Shown piece after piece: positions 48,301 to 60,833 of a stretch of DNA of 64,000 bases. Numbering within the stretch: the stretch's first letter is position 1; each line of letters begins with the position of its first letter. The stretch spans positions 620,001-684,000 of the forward strand of contig JBANDB010000008.1 in NCBI GenBank assembly GCA_037576215.1. The letters run 5' to 3'. Origin of the DNA: Armillaria gallica (taxonomy: Eukaryota > Basidiomycota > Agaricomycetes > Agaricales > Physalacriaceae). Made by a program: the position numbers and the translations under genes. Below the pieces are notes generated by a model that did not search any database, was not told where the DNA came from, and saw only the letters and a list, made by a program, of their open reading frames with translations.

Positions 48301-51300
48301 TGAGCGCAAAGCTCACCCAGCAGCTAAGAAGTCTTCCTTCTACTGAGAGAAAGCGGTCGCAAGACGTAAGTGGCTGCTGATCGTCGGCGAGGAATAGTCA
48401 CCGTGATTGGGCCCAATCACAGTCTTAGCCGGTTAAAGCTACCAGACTGTAGAGCCGATGACTGTTGAGCGCATGTCCGAGAGACAGTATCTCGAAAATG
48501 GTGATACGGCGGTGCTGCGTTAGCCGGGAATTTCTATGCGGTTTGTCTTGTAACAAGCCCTATCCATTTCAATACGACCGTGAATATCCTTCGTGATTTC
48601 CCCAGGCTATGCCAAAATAGCACGATCGTTTCTACAGAGTTTGCGGGTGGCCGAACTTGCGCGGTACACAGAAAACAGGTTGATAAAAATGAGACAACTG
48701 TTGCCATCATCAGCGTCTCTGGAGCGACAGTCAATGTCGCACTTCGAGCCGGATGGAGTGGAAATACTCACCTGCACCAATGAACTGCGGCGCAAATAAC
48801 GTAGAAACGCCGAGATACGTCTTCCGGTATGAAAGCGACCGCAGTCATCATTCCAGCACAGCAAGGAGCCGAGTCAAAGGCCCCTCCCGTTGTCGAAGAT
48901 ACGTGCAACCAAAAATAGCCACCAGGACGTTCTGGAAACACCACCGACCGTCCCACTGGCTTTTCAGTCTTCATCAAGGTATCATACGGTGAACAGGAGC
49001 CTGCGATGGCACAGACCGAAATGGTTAGCCTCACTATGAAAGTAAACTTTCCTGGTCAACGTAAGAATGTGAGTGACAATCACGGGAAGATACCAAATAA
49101 CACGAACAGGATGGGCAGATGCGGTTAATGTAGGCGCAGAGTAAATCTCCTTATGTCTGCAGACCGCTTCAGTTCCCTACCAACGGACATCATGGCTTTG
49201 AGCATTTCGGGCAACTGCGTAACCTCCATATCCCATGCCTGGTCTCAATTCCTCCACGATACGTCGCAGGTTGGCTCGGCGGTTGGGGATGAAGCCGAAA
49301 GAACATCAAAACTTGTCCAATTAGGCATTTGGAAGTGGTTGATTTGGTTTGGTTTGAGAGCATTGGAGACTTCTGTTTGCACTGATGCACAACTGTTTAC
49401 TCTCTGAAACGAACGTTCATTACTGGTTACTATGATAGCGAGGTAAGACAAGGTTCCTCACCTGAGAAGGACATTAGTATCCTGCCGGCAAGAAGAAAAA
49501 GGAGGTCTATCAGCTCACGGAACCGTAGCCGATCTTGGTTTGTTCCTTTGGGGGTGTTTGCGAAACATGGCCCGTTATCAATGGGCATTCTGTCGAGAAG
49601 CGACTTACGACCAGGAGTTATGAAGGTCCGTCCTTCAATTATGAACTCGCTTCTATGCGCCGACCTGGATGTCAATACCACTTTGTAGTGAATGTCCGGC
49701 AGGTGAAAAAAGATTGATAATTACTATTGTGACGACATTGTGAGCATGAAACCGTACATCGCTCTTCATGACTCACTGTATGATCCGCGAGCGTTAAAGG
49801 AAACACCATAACATCGCTGGCAAGTGACTGGCGGTCTTTAGAAATGGGAAAACGGCGCCGGCAGATGCTTAGCATCACGACGACATCAACGTCAGGTCAC
49901 GGGAGGCTATAGACGCACGAGTGCGATGACTGCTCTCTTCATCCCGTAGCTTCGTGAATGTGGTGATCGTTCATCTGCATGTCGAGACGGGATGGCACCT
50001 CAGCTGAGAGGATGCTTCACGAAACAAGTGGAAGGGTTCTCCCTCAGGGGTAACACAGAAATTACAGGTGATATGAGCGGTTTACTCACATTCACATCTT
50101 CTATCGAAGGAGGCAATACTCGCGAAGAGTGTAACGCATGTCCCTAAAGGTATATTTCTGCGAAGGGTCCACAGGCGTCTAACACGACGTGCAAGTTCCG
50201 GCCGCGTAATCCATTGAATTTGTGGAAGACAGCGTTCCGACGGAATACACCTTTCGTGTCTTCTTTCCGCACTCAAGGAAATGAGTATTCCCTGCGGCTC
50301 GTCTTTCCCTGAGATTTGCAAGCACACCCATCACCAGCACCATCTCGCCAGGATTCAAATCGGGAGGATCCGTCTTCATCCGCAGCAGCGCAGGCGCAGC
50401 TTGAGCACATTCTGCCACTGTGGACATCATTACGCATCCCCGATAGAGGAAAGTGATGTCGCGTATGTTAAGATCTTGTCGCCTCGAGGCGATACCCACG
50501 GAGCGACAGACATTGCTGGCTGTACTAATCGACGTCTGACTCATGAGGTCAGAGGACCTCGGTTGTCGACGTCCACTCTACCTGCGTTATGATATCGGCA
50601 GACGAGAAATGGGTGCTTGGCTCGGCTCGGCCGCTTATACTTAGGAGGTGCAAAGTGACGTCGGAGACGCGCAGGCTATGATTTCCCGGAGAATGCCTTT
50701 CTTTAGAATGAAAGATGCTCCTTTGTGGGAAAGATGGCATCCGTTAAGCCTGATGAAATGTCGAAAACTTGGGAACAGGTCTACGGGAGACAGCCAAAGA
50801 ACCACTAAGACGAACGGCTAGAAGGTCCCAGTCAGCTAACGTCCTTTTGAGCCAGATATTTCATTGGCTCACCTATTCAGAAATGCGAGAGCGAAGAGGC
50901 TGCCATTGACAATATATTCTCAAAGTCGATGTTGATTCTTTCATTTGAGCTGCCCGTGCCTATCCTATTCATTCCTCGTTTTCGCGTTTCGGCAACTGTT
51001 CGTGGTTGGACGCTTGGATCAGAGCAAGTACTACGGGAGAAGAATCCTAGGACTGAAATGAAGATGGTATCCACAAAGAATAGAGCTACATACTGATCGA
51101 CAGCCAGCGGCGAGAACAGAATTACACTTCTAGCTCGAAAAGCATCGGTACGACGATAAGCACTATGATTCATGGTCCTGACCTAAGCTTCATCTTGAAC
51201 AATTGTCAATGAGATTACAGCTTTTGAAGGATGTCGATGAACGCCTGAACAGAATTGTAAGAGGCGCTTAGATATCCACAAGAAAGCTCACCGAGGTAGA

Positions 51301-52467
51301 GTGAAGGTTCCTAGCACACCCGACGACACATATTCGAGTCCGAATCAGTGTGAGAACAAAGACAAGGCGTCCCTCGATGATCCTGTCTTGTCCAATCGAT
51401 ATAAAAAAGGCCGACCTCTGCACGCGCACGCGTATATACCCATGATACCGATGTCAAATTCTCTTGTGTCGACTTCTGCCTGATGCGATATATTTTCTTC
51501 CTATACATGCATCCACGATAGTTGCTCGTTGCAATGGAGTCTTCGCTTCTTGGCAGTGGTTGACTGAACGTTATGTGAACAGGAATAAAGCCATGTATAG
51601 CCCTGTGTACGCGCCTCGTACCCTACTCCTCCACACAAAAATGGGAAGTCTGAAAGGGGGTCGAGGTCAAGAGAAGTTCATGTACATTTGTTCAGTAAGG
51701 GATTGGTCCAGCGCTAGAGAATTCAATTGACGAGCCGTCGAAATAAGAAATCGAGAAAATACCTCAAGGGTGAGAACAAACCGCGTGCTCAATAGTGTCA
51801 TTGCCGACAGTGCCGGTAGCATAATTCAGGAACCGAAATAGTGCTGCTGTCTCGGCACCGGTCCTTATCAAATCTGGCCTGATTACGGCTTCGCTTTTCT
51901 TCCCTATGCAGAACCTATATAATGCTCTGACTACTCCTATGGCCACAACAGACGAAGCAATATTCTCTTGCTGAAGTACTCTAAGTATTGTGACAGGACG
52001 ATCAATGAATGATTGAACGGATGGCGACGGCACCCTGTGAGCAATTCTTTCTCGTTTAGACGCGTTTGCAATAATATCTCATCATTCAACTATAGATCAA
52101 CTTAAATCATCCGGCTTCGTGTAATATATCCAATGTCTGACGAGATACGGGCGGTAATCTCGACCAAAGCTAGAAAAAAAGGGACATGATTTAGGGAGAA
52201 CCCATGTCAAAAATCGCGCAGTGCAGCGAGCAGTGAGATGATAGTTCAAGTTAGTGTATTTTCCTTGAACACGGATATCTATCTGACAGGTTTTATAGTG
52301 CAAGGCGAAGTGCCCGGTGGTGACCGACGACATTTGAGATGCAACGTCGGTTGCGGAGAATCTGGAAGGGAATGCCGGGCTAAAATACGTGCAGGTACGT
52401 AACTTGCAAGGCTGTTGGGAAGTTAATGCTTATCTGTCTGTCCAGCATGATAGTATCGTACCCGGTG
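45319..52467. other. Long gene-poor stretch with weak ORFs
   Basis: I can support no gene here. Weak minus-strand frames, each 60-120 codons, occur at 46130-46654 (hydrophobic LISIILFPLIVVGK), 48534-49034, 50179-50544 and 50877-51173 (YVALFFVDTIFISVLGFF). Some could be exons of decayed membrane proteins. They cannot be joined convincingly. Confidence 0.4.
48113..48128 (+). repeat. AAAG microsatellite, four units
   Basis: AAAG repeated four times, followed by further A-rich bases. Confidence 0.7.
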
Positions 52468-52941
52468 TTACGCTTTTCTCGAAGGCTGGCTACCTTCTTC
52501 CTCAGCCGACAGCTCACTCTTTCTGTCATCTTCCATTACGATGCTCCCCGCCTGCGTTTCTCCAGCATTTTCTGGCTGTACCATGCCACCCAATAGCGCT
52601 TTACTTTCATCTTCATGCTCAGACACGTCGCTGGGAATTTGAAACAGGACCTCGCGATCATCCCCCGCCAATTCCCAGCGCCGTATCCTGGCCTTCAGCT
52701 TTTGAAGCCTCAGGACTAACAGGGTGGTAAAGATCAGCAAACCGATGGCGAAAAATACTGCCACGGTAGCGAGACCGCGCGCAACGGGATCGTGGCATTT
52801 CACGATGGTAGGCTGCACATATACTTCTGGGGTTGGACGAGTGGTTGCCGTCGGCAAGGACGAAATGCTTGGCCTGCCGATAAAAATGGTGGTGGCCGCC
52901 TTTCCGGGTGAGGGAATGTACTTAGAGGGTATTTCGCTCAT
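52468..52941 (-). CDS. Small single-pass membrane protein, hypothetical
   Basis: Intron-free frame of 157 aa from the first real ATG (52941; the frame opens 15 bases earlier without ATG). The N-terminal half is Pro/Thr-rich (SSLPTATTRPTPEVYVQP). One clear transmembrane helix follows (LATVAVFFAIGLLIFTTLLV), with a basic flank (RLQKLKARIRR) as stop-transfer signal. An acidic tail comes last (SDVSEHEDESKALLGG). The layout suggests type I/III topology with the acidic tail in the cytosol. No family recognised. The complete TM plus charge pattern makes coding likely, but without homology this stays moderate. Confidence 0.55.
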   Translation of the reverse strand: MSEIPSKYIPSPGKAATTIFIGRPSISSLPTATTRPTPEVYVQPTIVKCHDPVARGLATVAVFFAIGLLIFTTLLVLRLQKLKARIRRWELAGDDREVLFQIPSDVSEHEDESKALLGGMVQPENAGETQAGSIVMEDDRKSELSAEEEGSQPSRKA

Positions 52942-55681
52942 ATCGCAATAGAGCAAAGGCTGAAAAGTGAGTACGTGGTTGTTGTTCTGAAGGCCTTAAG
53001 TTTGATGGGGGTGATTTTATGGTTTGATCAAGCCGGTCTGAGATTGCCGTTGTTACAGTGTGTATTATTGCGCACCTGGGGGCCTATTTGACGCCTAGAT
53101 TGATATGGGGCCGCTCTTTTTGATACAATTGAGATATCTATCTTTGTTTCCGACGAAGGTAGACTGAGGGCGAAACTGCCCATCAACCAATTCTTCGTTA
53201 GCATCTCTCGGTGGATGTGCATGATAATGGCCAAGCTTTCTGCTGGGGAACCTCGGGGTCAGGATGTCCCTGCATTGGAATATCAACTTCTGTTCTTTCG
53301 GTGGTTTACCTTACCGTCGCGGGATGATTGTAACATCTTGTGATATTGCGCTGCCGTAAGTACTTCCTGTATGACTCTTTTTGTGCCAGGCTAACCAGTC
53401 CTGGAAGGGTACCGTCTTCAGCACGTATTCACCAATGGCACAAGAGTCGCAATTTACGCGACCCTCATTTCTCCAGATTAGGCTGTCACCATGTTCGCTC
53501 TCCGGTTAGCAGCTATGCGCAATGAATGAGAGGGGCCTTATGGCCTTATGGCATGCAGCAAAAACAGAATAGTTCAGCAATCGGTCTCAACCCTAAGAAA
53601 GTAGGGTTAAGCCCTGGCTGCGGTGCTCTGGTTGCTGACGAGCCTGCGGCGAGTCTCGTCCAGCGTGAGCCAGGTAAAAGGACGTCGATGGTCACCGACA
53701 CCCGCCGAAAGCCATGCCAGTGTCAGTCCTTTGCCCTTTCTGTCGACTGTAGCTGATACATTTTTGTAGGGTATTCTCCTACAAATGTACAGCCTGTGCC
53801 GCTAAACTTCCACTACGAGGCCATGGCTGTTCGAAAGTGCATCGTCTTAATTTTCGAGGAACCGCAGCGTGGAGTGGGACGAGTGTGCGTAGAGCATCCC
53901 ATAGACAGTGGCCGCTCGACCTCTGCAAGCGTTCTAGCCGTGGAAGCATGGAGTAGACGACGGCCAGTGACGGAGGAGGCGTGTTCGTCGCTCACGCTGC
54001 CATCACAACCAACAATGTGTACGCTCAAGCAAGGTCGAAGTCCACTATCATACCTCATTGGCTCGGACGGTGGCTGGTGGGGTATCGGTTTCTGTTTAGG
54101 ACGGTAGCGGCACATAGGGTTTAACAAGAGCCAGAGTGACGCGATCTGTTCCCGTATACGATGCAGGACTGGATGCATAATGGCGACAGTGATGGCTGTG
54201 CGTCACTATAGACAGGAATAGCGAGAGATTCTCCCCGAGTCAACCGGGTGCTTGACACCGTTGCTACTGGTGTTAAATGCATCTCCCTATCCCGCCGCTG
54301 CGTCGTCACTGCCGCAACTTTTTTGGATATGTATCGTCCTCGTGTTGGGGTGAATCCTCTTTATTCGTGGATCAAATCAATGGTAGAAGAAAGGCTTGAG
54401 TGATAGGGAGAGGGGCTGTGGGTGGGTAGTGGGTGGGTTGTGAGAGCCTAGGGAAAGATATGACTGCTTTACATGTGGTATGTCTTCCCTCCAGACATTG
54501 AAGGTCAACCAACCTAACCTTATTTTCTTCAGGATTAGGGTTCAGTGAAGCAAATTCGGCCGGAAGCGTACCTTTCAAAAAGCTCCTGGCTACAATTTCG
54601 CGATGGATCATTGCCGCACTGCATTCCTGTCTGCCGGAAGTTCTGCTACATGTCCAGTCATGTAGTCGTATATGAACCTTTCCGACAACGTTTACAAAAG
54701 CCCTCTTATCTACAGTGCCTAAATACTATGCACACATTAGAGCATGGGTGATAATTGTTCGAGCTGCAGACGTACTGGCACTGCAAACGTTATAAGATGG
54801 AGACTCAGGCGTGATACCCCTGTTGTAATCTTGGATAATGTGTGTACATTGCCTCCATTGAGACACTAATACCCGCTGTACTAATTTTTGATGTAATCCT
54901 GCTAGTGATTCTCGGGCGGTGACGACTATATCAGGGAATTTCAATGTCGCGTACGTTCATTTACGACCACAGCATCGATGCATCATTTGCTTTCTACCAC
55001 GACCACTTTACTCTCTGCCCTCTCTATATCTCGTAGTGAACATCGAGATGAATCCGCACGATGAAAATCCTGAAGTTCTACAGACCATCAACATGGAAGT
55101 CGTGTAGCCTGTCAGCTCAGCTCAGGCCGGGTAGCTTCTATGGACGGATTCATCATATCTCCAGCACTCTGTGGCGACGCTTTTCACTCGAATCTTGGTG
55201 GAGAAAGCGATGAACTGCACCAGTTCTCCGTCACCCTCTTCGACAAGTATGGCAAGGTCAAATCTCATATTGTCTCGGAGGGGACCCAGAGCGGTACTCG
55301 GTGCTGGGGGAGGGAGCTCAACATCGGAAAGATTATTTATGTGGTTGACGTTACCGTGCACAAGGTGAGAAAATATCGGGTTCCTTAGATAGATATTCAA
55401 TAACACCTTTTGTTAGAATCAACGACAAGTAATCAGAAAAAGTTATTCGAGTCAGAGGAGAAGTCTTTGGCGTTACATTTCGAAGCGGCTGAGCGTTTCT
55501 CTCGAGGCAAGCTCGTAGCTCATCTTGCGAAGAGGAGACCGCATGTAGGTCCAAACGGGGGAAATCGATTCGAGAGCGGACATTAGAGCGATACAAGTCC
55601 CTGTTTTCCATCAAGTCTACATATGTAATCAAGGGGTATAATCATATCAAAGTACAATTAAAGACCAAGGGAACTGTACCC
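52942..55681. other. Gene-free stretch, nothing supported
   Basis: Short frames only (53813-54178 minus, 55122-55406 minus, 55140-55388 plus), no motif. The right end is the 3' flank of GH16. Confidence 0.45.
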
Positions 55682-57178
55682 CTACAAGCCCAGTGAGACA
55701 AGACCCAGTAGAAAATACCCTGCTGAAATCCAAGAAATGGCGGAATAAGAACGTCCAGCTGAAGACGTGGAAGAGGTAGTAGATGCAGAAGCTGCACTAG
55801 AAGATACCGTTGCCCCCCCAGAAGTGCTCGTCACCACGCGAGTCGTTGTCACAGCAGCAGTCGCTACTGCCCTACTGCTTGAGGAGGTGGCATTGCCGGC
55901 GATAGCAGTATACGTTCTCAGATATGATATCTCAAAAAACGCGTTGTCGTATCTTGGACTCCCTGGACCTCTGACATAATCTTGCACCTGCAAGGAGATT
56001 ATTCACCGAAAAATCTGAGACGAAAGCTCCACGTACGCAATTTCCGGGGCACTGGGTATTGAATATGTCAGGTACACCAGCCCTATTTATGAACCTATGA
56101 GAATAACCATCCAGCGATAAAAGTAGTTCTTACCAATCTCCACAAAGTGTAGTTTCGAGAATCAGCCTCTGCGGGCTGAATAGCTTCTGAAGATTGCATC
56201 CACTAGATGGAAATGAAGCCGATGGTAAGCCCCAATCGGTCGTATCCATGTTCGACGTCGATGTGGCCGAAGTGAGGGACTTAGGTATGTTTTGTCTCTT
56301 CATATGGAAAAATCAGACGCCATGTTGTACGAGAACGCGAGGAGCACACATACCGACCAAAACCAAATGAAAGCTCCAGATACGTCGAATTGCAACGCGA
56401 AGGCTCCTCCGCCGTTCTGGGCAAAGCTCTCCCCATAACTGTTCGGTTTAGTCTCAGAGACAGTGCATCCAATACCCCCTCCTCCGTTGCTGCAGTTGCT
56501 ATTGAATGATTGTCCAGTCTGTCCAGGGTTTGCGGGTTGCACACAGGATGAATCATTGTGGTGTAGCGACATTCGGTTGTTCATCTGAAGGTTAATACCT
56601 TCGACGATGTCGATCTCCCCGAACATAGGCCACTCCGCATCAGTGCCTCCGAAAGTCCAGAACGCGGGCCAAACCTGTTCATGGATATTAGGTCGGACCG
56701 AGTGGGAAAAGATTTCTATAACGTGCCGAGCATCCATACGGCATGTGAATGATGTCTATTGTGATAAGGCTTCCCAATGGATAGAGATCCTGAGAAAGCA
56801 GCTTGACCTATGCTAGAGCATCAGCGACATATCACATCCCCGCCTCATAGGCCTACCGAGTCGCGATAAACGAGTTGAGTAGCAGTGATGTTGGTAGAGT
56901 TATCTACCCTTAAGATAGCGTTACCAGCGTCGTTGACGTATGCTAGTTTGTTCGCGGACCCAGTAGCCTGGTCGACAAATGTAACGTTCCCTAGAATCAA
57001 TACGTTAGTTGACTGTGCGAGAAGTAAGAAGCCGCTCACCATAAGTAGTATTATCGTAATTGCCTAGGAAGTCCCACCCATTAAAGAAGCTCTGCCCTGC
57101 GTATTCGCGTAACGGAGCATAGAGAGCATGACAGAAGAGAATACGGGAAAACAAAGGAATGAGTGTGGAGGTTTTCAT
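55682..57178 (-). CDS. GPI-anchored GH16 family glucanase/transglycosylase-like enzyme
   Basis: Model with seven exons: complement(join(55682..55987,56037..56082,56134..56279,56354..56674,56727..56807,56857..56990,57040..57178)), 390 aa. A signal peptide (MKTSTLIPLFSRILFCHALY) is followed by the SFFNGWDFLGNYDNTTYGN start typical of fungal GH16. Then comes MPYGCSVWPAFWTFGG and the catalytic GEIDIVEG (nucleophile and acid/base Glu in ExDxxE). Disulfide-type cysteines follow in the C-terminal half (LCGDWAGVPD). It ends with a Ser/Thr-rich linker and a hydrophobic GPI tail (YSAISWISAGYFLLGLVSLG). Expected role: cleavage or remodelling of beta-1,3(4)-glucan at the cell wall. The intron 56675-56726 has a GC donor (GCACGT). 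It is accepted because it alone joins CS to VWPAFW. Confidence 0.92.
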
Positions 57179-58256
57179 GCTGTCGTAGGGGGAAGTGTAG
57201 TTAGAGTGTGTCGTTGAGCCCGGTCTCAGGGATTTGTATCCTTATCCCTGATTGGGGGGTGTGAGAGATTTCGCTCGTTTTCAATAGAAATTCCCTGTTC
57301 CGGATCTGAAAGATATATTTAACAAACACTCCGGGGCATGCGATGACACGAAGAGGTCCACGTGCAACTTGGAACTGGCCTTATCTCGTCATTGGATCGT
57401 TGAAAGCTGGACCCGATAGATCGTCTTCGAATCCGTACGAAGAAATATACGAGGTATTAGGGAAATTTTGAGCCTCGAGGACGTCGATGGCTATGGGTTC
57501 TTTTCACAGCGTCTATCCCATACTATTCTAAGGCGGCCTGGTATGTCCGCACCAACGACATTTGCTGAGTGAATCCGATACGGATGTTCCTAGATCCCTT
57601 TTGCACTAGCCTGAGTGTCGATGGAAATGCGCAAGACATTTTACATCAGCGATGAGAAATACCGTCATGATGGTCACTTATGTCGATGAGAGGCCAAAGC
57701 TCGGAACGATGATCATCTGAGCTATTCCGGTTACTTGGCATCTGTTTTGTAAGCGATGGCTGTGCTCAATCCGGCCAACATCGAAAAGGTTTCCCTGCTC
57801 GGCCCGTTGACACACGGAAATTCCGTTCGTTTCTTGGCCATCGATGCAACAAAGACGTACGAGTACTCGCGGTCCCCTGAGATGACTTTGCATGGAATCT
57901 TCTTCTGGAACAGGATAGACCAGCTCTCACAGGGATCTCATTCTGAAGATTATGCCATCTCCCATTGATGTTTTAAAGCGATCCGGACGTATCGAATACT
58001 TTGCATCATGAAACTAGATGGTTTTGTGTTTACAGTCCTATGGTGGTTTGCAGTCACCAGTGTTTGTCACCTTAGGGTTTCAACTGCAGTGATAAGCGTT
58101 CCAGACGATGAGATCAGATATTACGCCACATTCACCTGTTGTCCATTGCAAAGATGCTTCGAAAAAAAATTTGTAGGAAACATGTTGTCAATCAACAACC
58201 TTTTCTTCTTGCATTATCCTGAAAGCAATATATCAAGGGCAGAGGCCGTCGAAAGT
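57179..58256. other. Intergenic, nothing supported
   Basis: Upstream region of GH16 on the left and 3' flank of the GRDP gene on the right. The frame at 58008-58415 plus is antisense to the Gly/Cys tail and its Ser/Thr runs are a by-product of that. Confidence 0.45.
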
Positions 58257-60833
58257 CTAATTTCCACCACCACCACCGCATCCACCACCTCCCCCACATC
58301 CACCACCCCCACCGCAGCCTCCTCCTCCTCCTCCTCCACTACCACCGCCACCACCGCAGCCAGCACCAGCACTACCGCAAGCTGCGCTACTTCCCCCACC
58401 GCATCCAGCACCTAGATGAAGAACTGATTAGAGATCACCCAACATTCGGCGACGTTCAAACTTACCACCAGTTCCACAACCACCAACGCCCTTCCAAACG
58501 AAAGAAGTAAGTTCAAAAGCAAACCAAGATCACGATAATGGAAAAGACCCACAGCAGTAGCACATCCCCCCACACCACCGCCCCCGCCGACTACATGGCC
58601 TGTGGTTGCTACACACCCTGTGCTATAACCAAAGTACAACGGCACAGGTACCAAAAAAGCTGTGTCATGACCGACACTCCTGTTTCTATTCATTCCCTTT
58701 CCTTCCTCTCGTTTGATCCTCCTCTCCCGCTTCTCCAACCTTGCTCGCCTCATGGCGTCGACCTGCCCTTGGTGCATGAATGAGTACACCGCATTATGGT
58801 CGCTCGGGTGCGTGGCTGCCAGAAGATCGCTTCGGTCTCGAGGCGGGACGAGATGTGATGGTGGCCCCGACTGCTTATGTATCGATACAAGCCTACTTAG
58901 TCTTTGCCCAATCGTGTCGCCCGGCAGCGGACACCCACAGTGAGTATATGGGATCCCAAAGCGGTCCTGCAAAGCGTCAGTAAGACCAAGGAAAAGGAGG
59001 GAGTCAAGAACGCACCTGCCACGCCCGACAAGTGATGTCGAAAGCTCTTGACAGCCTGTTTTCAGCGACCTTGTCGTCATGGTCGGCGAACCGACGGACA
59101 TATTCGAGACAGTCGCGCGAGTACTGCCGAGCCATGAGTTGATGAGTATGCCAGACTAGGTCAATATCGAGTGTCGGGACAAAGAAACCAGCAGGCGACG
59201 AAGACATAAGGTCTAGGAATCTGAATTGTCGAGGTCGTTGAGAAAAATGTATAAGAGGACAAGCCCTGCTTACGCGTGATACCGAGCCGTACAGTGCTTG
59301 AGGGCCACTTCATCCTCGGAAGACGAGAAAAAGTCAGGTTCTGTCCAGCCCAACTTATGCATCTTGTCGACAAAGGTTCCTTGACGAAGAACCTTCAAGC
59401 TATGAGGGTACTGCAGTCATGACGATGGCGAAGGTACCTACTGCTCCAACGAGATCTAAGGAAAACATTTTGTCGTCTTCGTATGCACTCATGATCCGAG
59501 ACAGCCTACCATGTCGAGATTAGAATTGCTAGAGAAATGGTAAATAGAAACGTACAATGGTCCTCCGTACGTTCTCATGCCCTGGCCCATAGCGCGTTGA
59601 ATTCGTTCCATACTATAATCCATTTGTTTCCGTATCTTGACCGCCCATTCCTCTTCAGTTTTCGCATCTCCCTTTCGAAATGCAGGCGGGCTTATGTTCA
59701 GAATTTCAGCCTTGATCACCTTTGCACGACGCGAATTCTCGATATTGTCAGGGGTGTGAAGTGTTCCGCTAGAGGTCTGAATATCAGTCAATGGAAAAAA
59801 GGAGACGACTACCGGAACGCACGCAAGGACATCATTAGTCCCTACCAAGTCCTTCACGAGTTTATGAAAAGCCAATTTTTCCTTCGTAATCATTACCCAA
59901 CACCCTGTGCATGAGGTCTTGAAGTCTTGCTGGAGATATCCAGTGCCATTGGAATTTGCTAGGCCTAGACTTCTTCAGAGATGGCTGTCAAAACAAGCGG
60001 CCATACTCACGAACGTTGACTTTCTTGGGACATTGAGGGCACGCTATTACTCGGTCGGTCAATACTATTGCCGACTCGAAAGGATCGTAGGGAACGTGGG
60101 TTTTCTGCAGCCAGGTCTGGACACTGGCCTCTGATGGAGGCGAGTCAATGGTATAGCATATCTGCTCCTATAATGCGCCCGATCAGCTCAAACCCGAGGG
60201 AATATGCAACATAAGCGCACCAGGTCATAAAGCCAGGCACCCGTACCCGCAAGTATCTTGACGTGCTTGTTTCGTAGGGAGTCTTCAGAATACCGCCTGG
60301 TATGCGATCAGCATGACATCACGGAGGCAACCGTGTAAGACATACGCAGGGTTCAACAAGTAGGCGTGCCACACCTGTTCAGTTCTAGATTAACGAGGTC
60401 TTATATACCGAAACGTGCTCACCATGATAACATCAACGGGAGGCAGGCACTGATTAGCGAAATCCATTTCGTCAGCACTTGTCAGCTCTTTGCACCACCT
60501 TTCAAACCTAATGAATACGATCAAGTCTCGAAGGTCTACCAATTACTATGACGCATACCTCTCAACGGCCAGTCCAACAAACCACGACCACCTGCGTTCC
60601 TTGTCTTCGGGGGCATCTCTATATTTAGATCGGTCCAGCCCTTCGACTCGTTCCTTGAGGGAAGCAAAGAGCTTCAAGAGACATAAATGGCCCTTGAGCT
60701 GAGATATGGTGACTAAGGGTGTCTGAATAGCACGGCGGCCAATAAAAAGTGGATAGGGCAGTTCGTATGAAGGTGGAGCGTCAGACTCGGGGACGCCGCC
60801 CGGTTGTGCGGAATATGATGGTGGGATGTCCAT
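58257..60833 (-). CDS. Glycine-rich domain-containing protein (GRDP/DUF1399 family)
   Basis: Model with 13 exons: complement(join(58257..58411,58466..58490,58553..58966,59016..59220,59274..59392,59442..59505,59556..59776,59846..59964,60011..60167,60221..60296,60346..60374,60423..60507,60559..60833)), 647 aa. Family marks in order: PPSYELPYPLFIGR near the start, LPPVDVIMVWHAYLLNP, a zinc-ribbon-like pair IACPQCPK and CTGCWVMI, DLVGAVLRQGTFVDKMHKLG, and PTLDIDLVWHTHQLM. RFADHDDKVAEN and CGCPLPGDTIGQRL follow, and finally a tail of Gly runs broken by Cys (GGCGGGGGCGGGGG). The family occurs in plants and fungi. In Arabidopsis GRDPs take part in stress and hormone responses. The fungal role is unknown. 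The intron 59777-59845 has a weak GTAGGG donor, and a donor at GTCCTT is possible instead. Confidence 0.92.

Noticed and set aside
48534..49034. Minus-strand frames with VAIFGCTY and TLFAPQFIGA, reminiscent of the membrane-protein family at 27.3 kb
   Set aside because: The pieces lie in frames broken by stops and the similarity is too short to separate from chance.
58008..58415. 136-codon plus-strand frame with a signal-like start and Ser/Thr/Ala runs
   Set aside because: It is antisense to the Gly/Cys tail of the GRDP gene, and its runs are the complement of Gly codons. The GRDP model is supported by 13 exons in phase.
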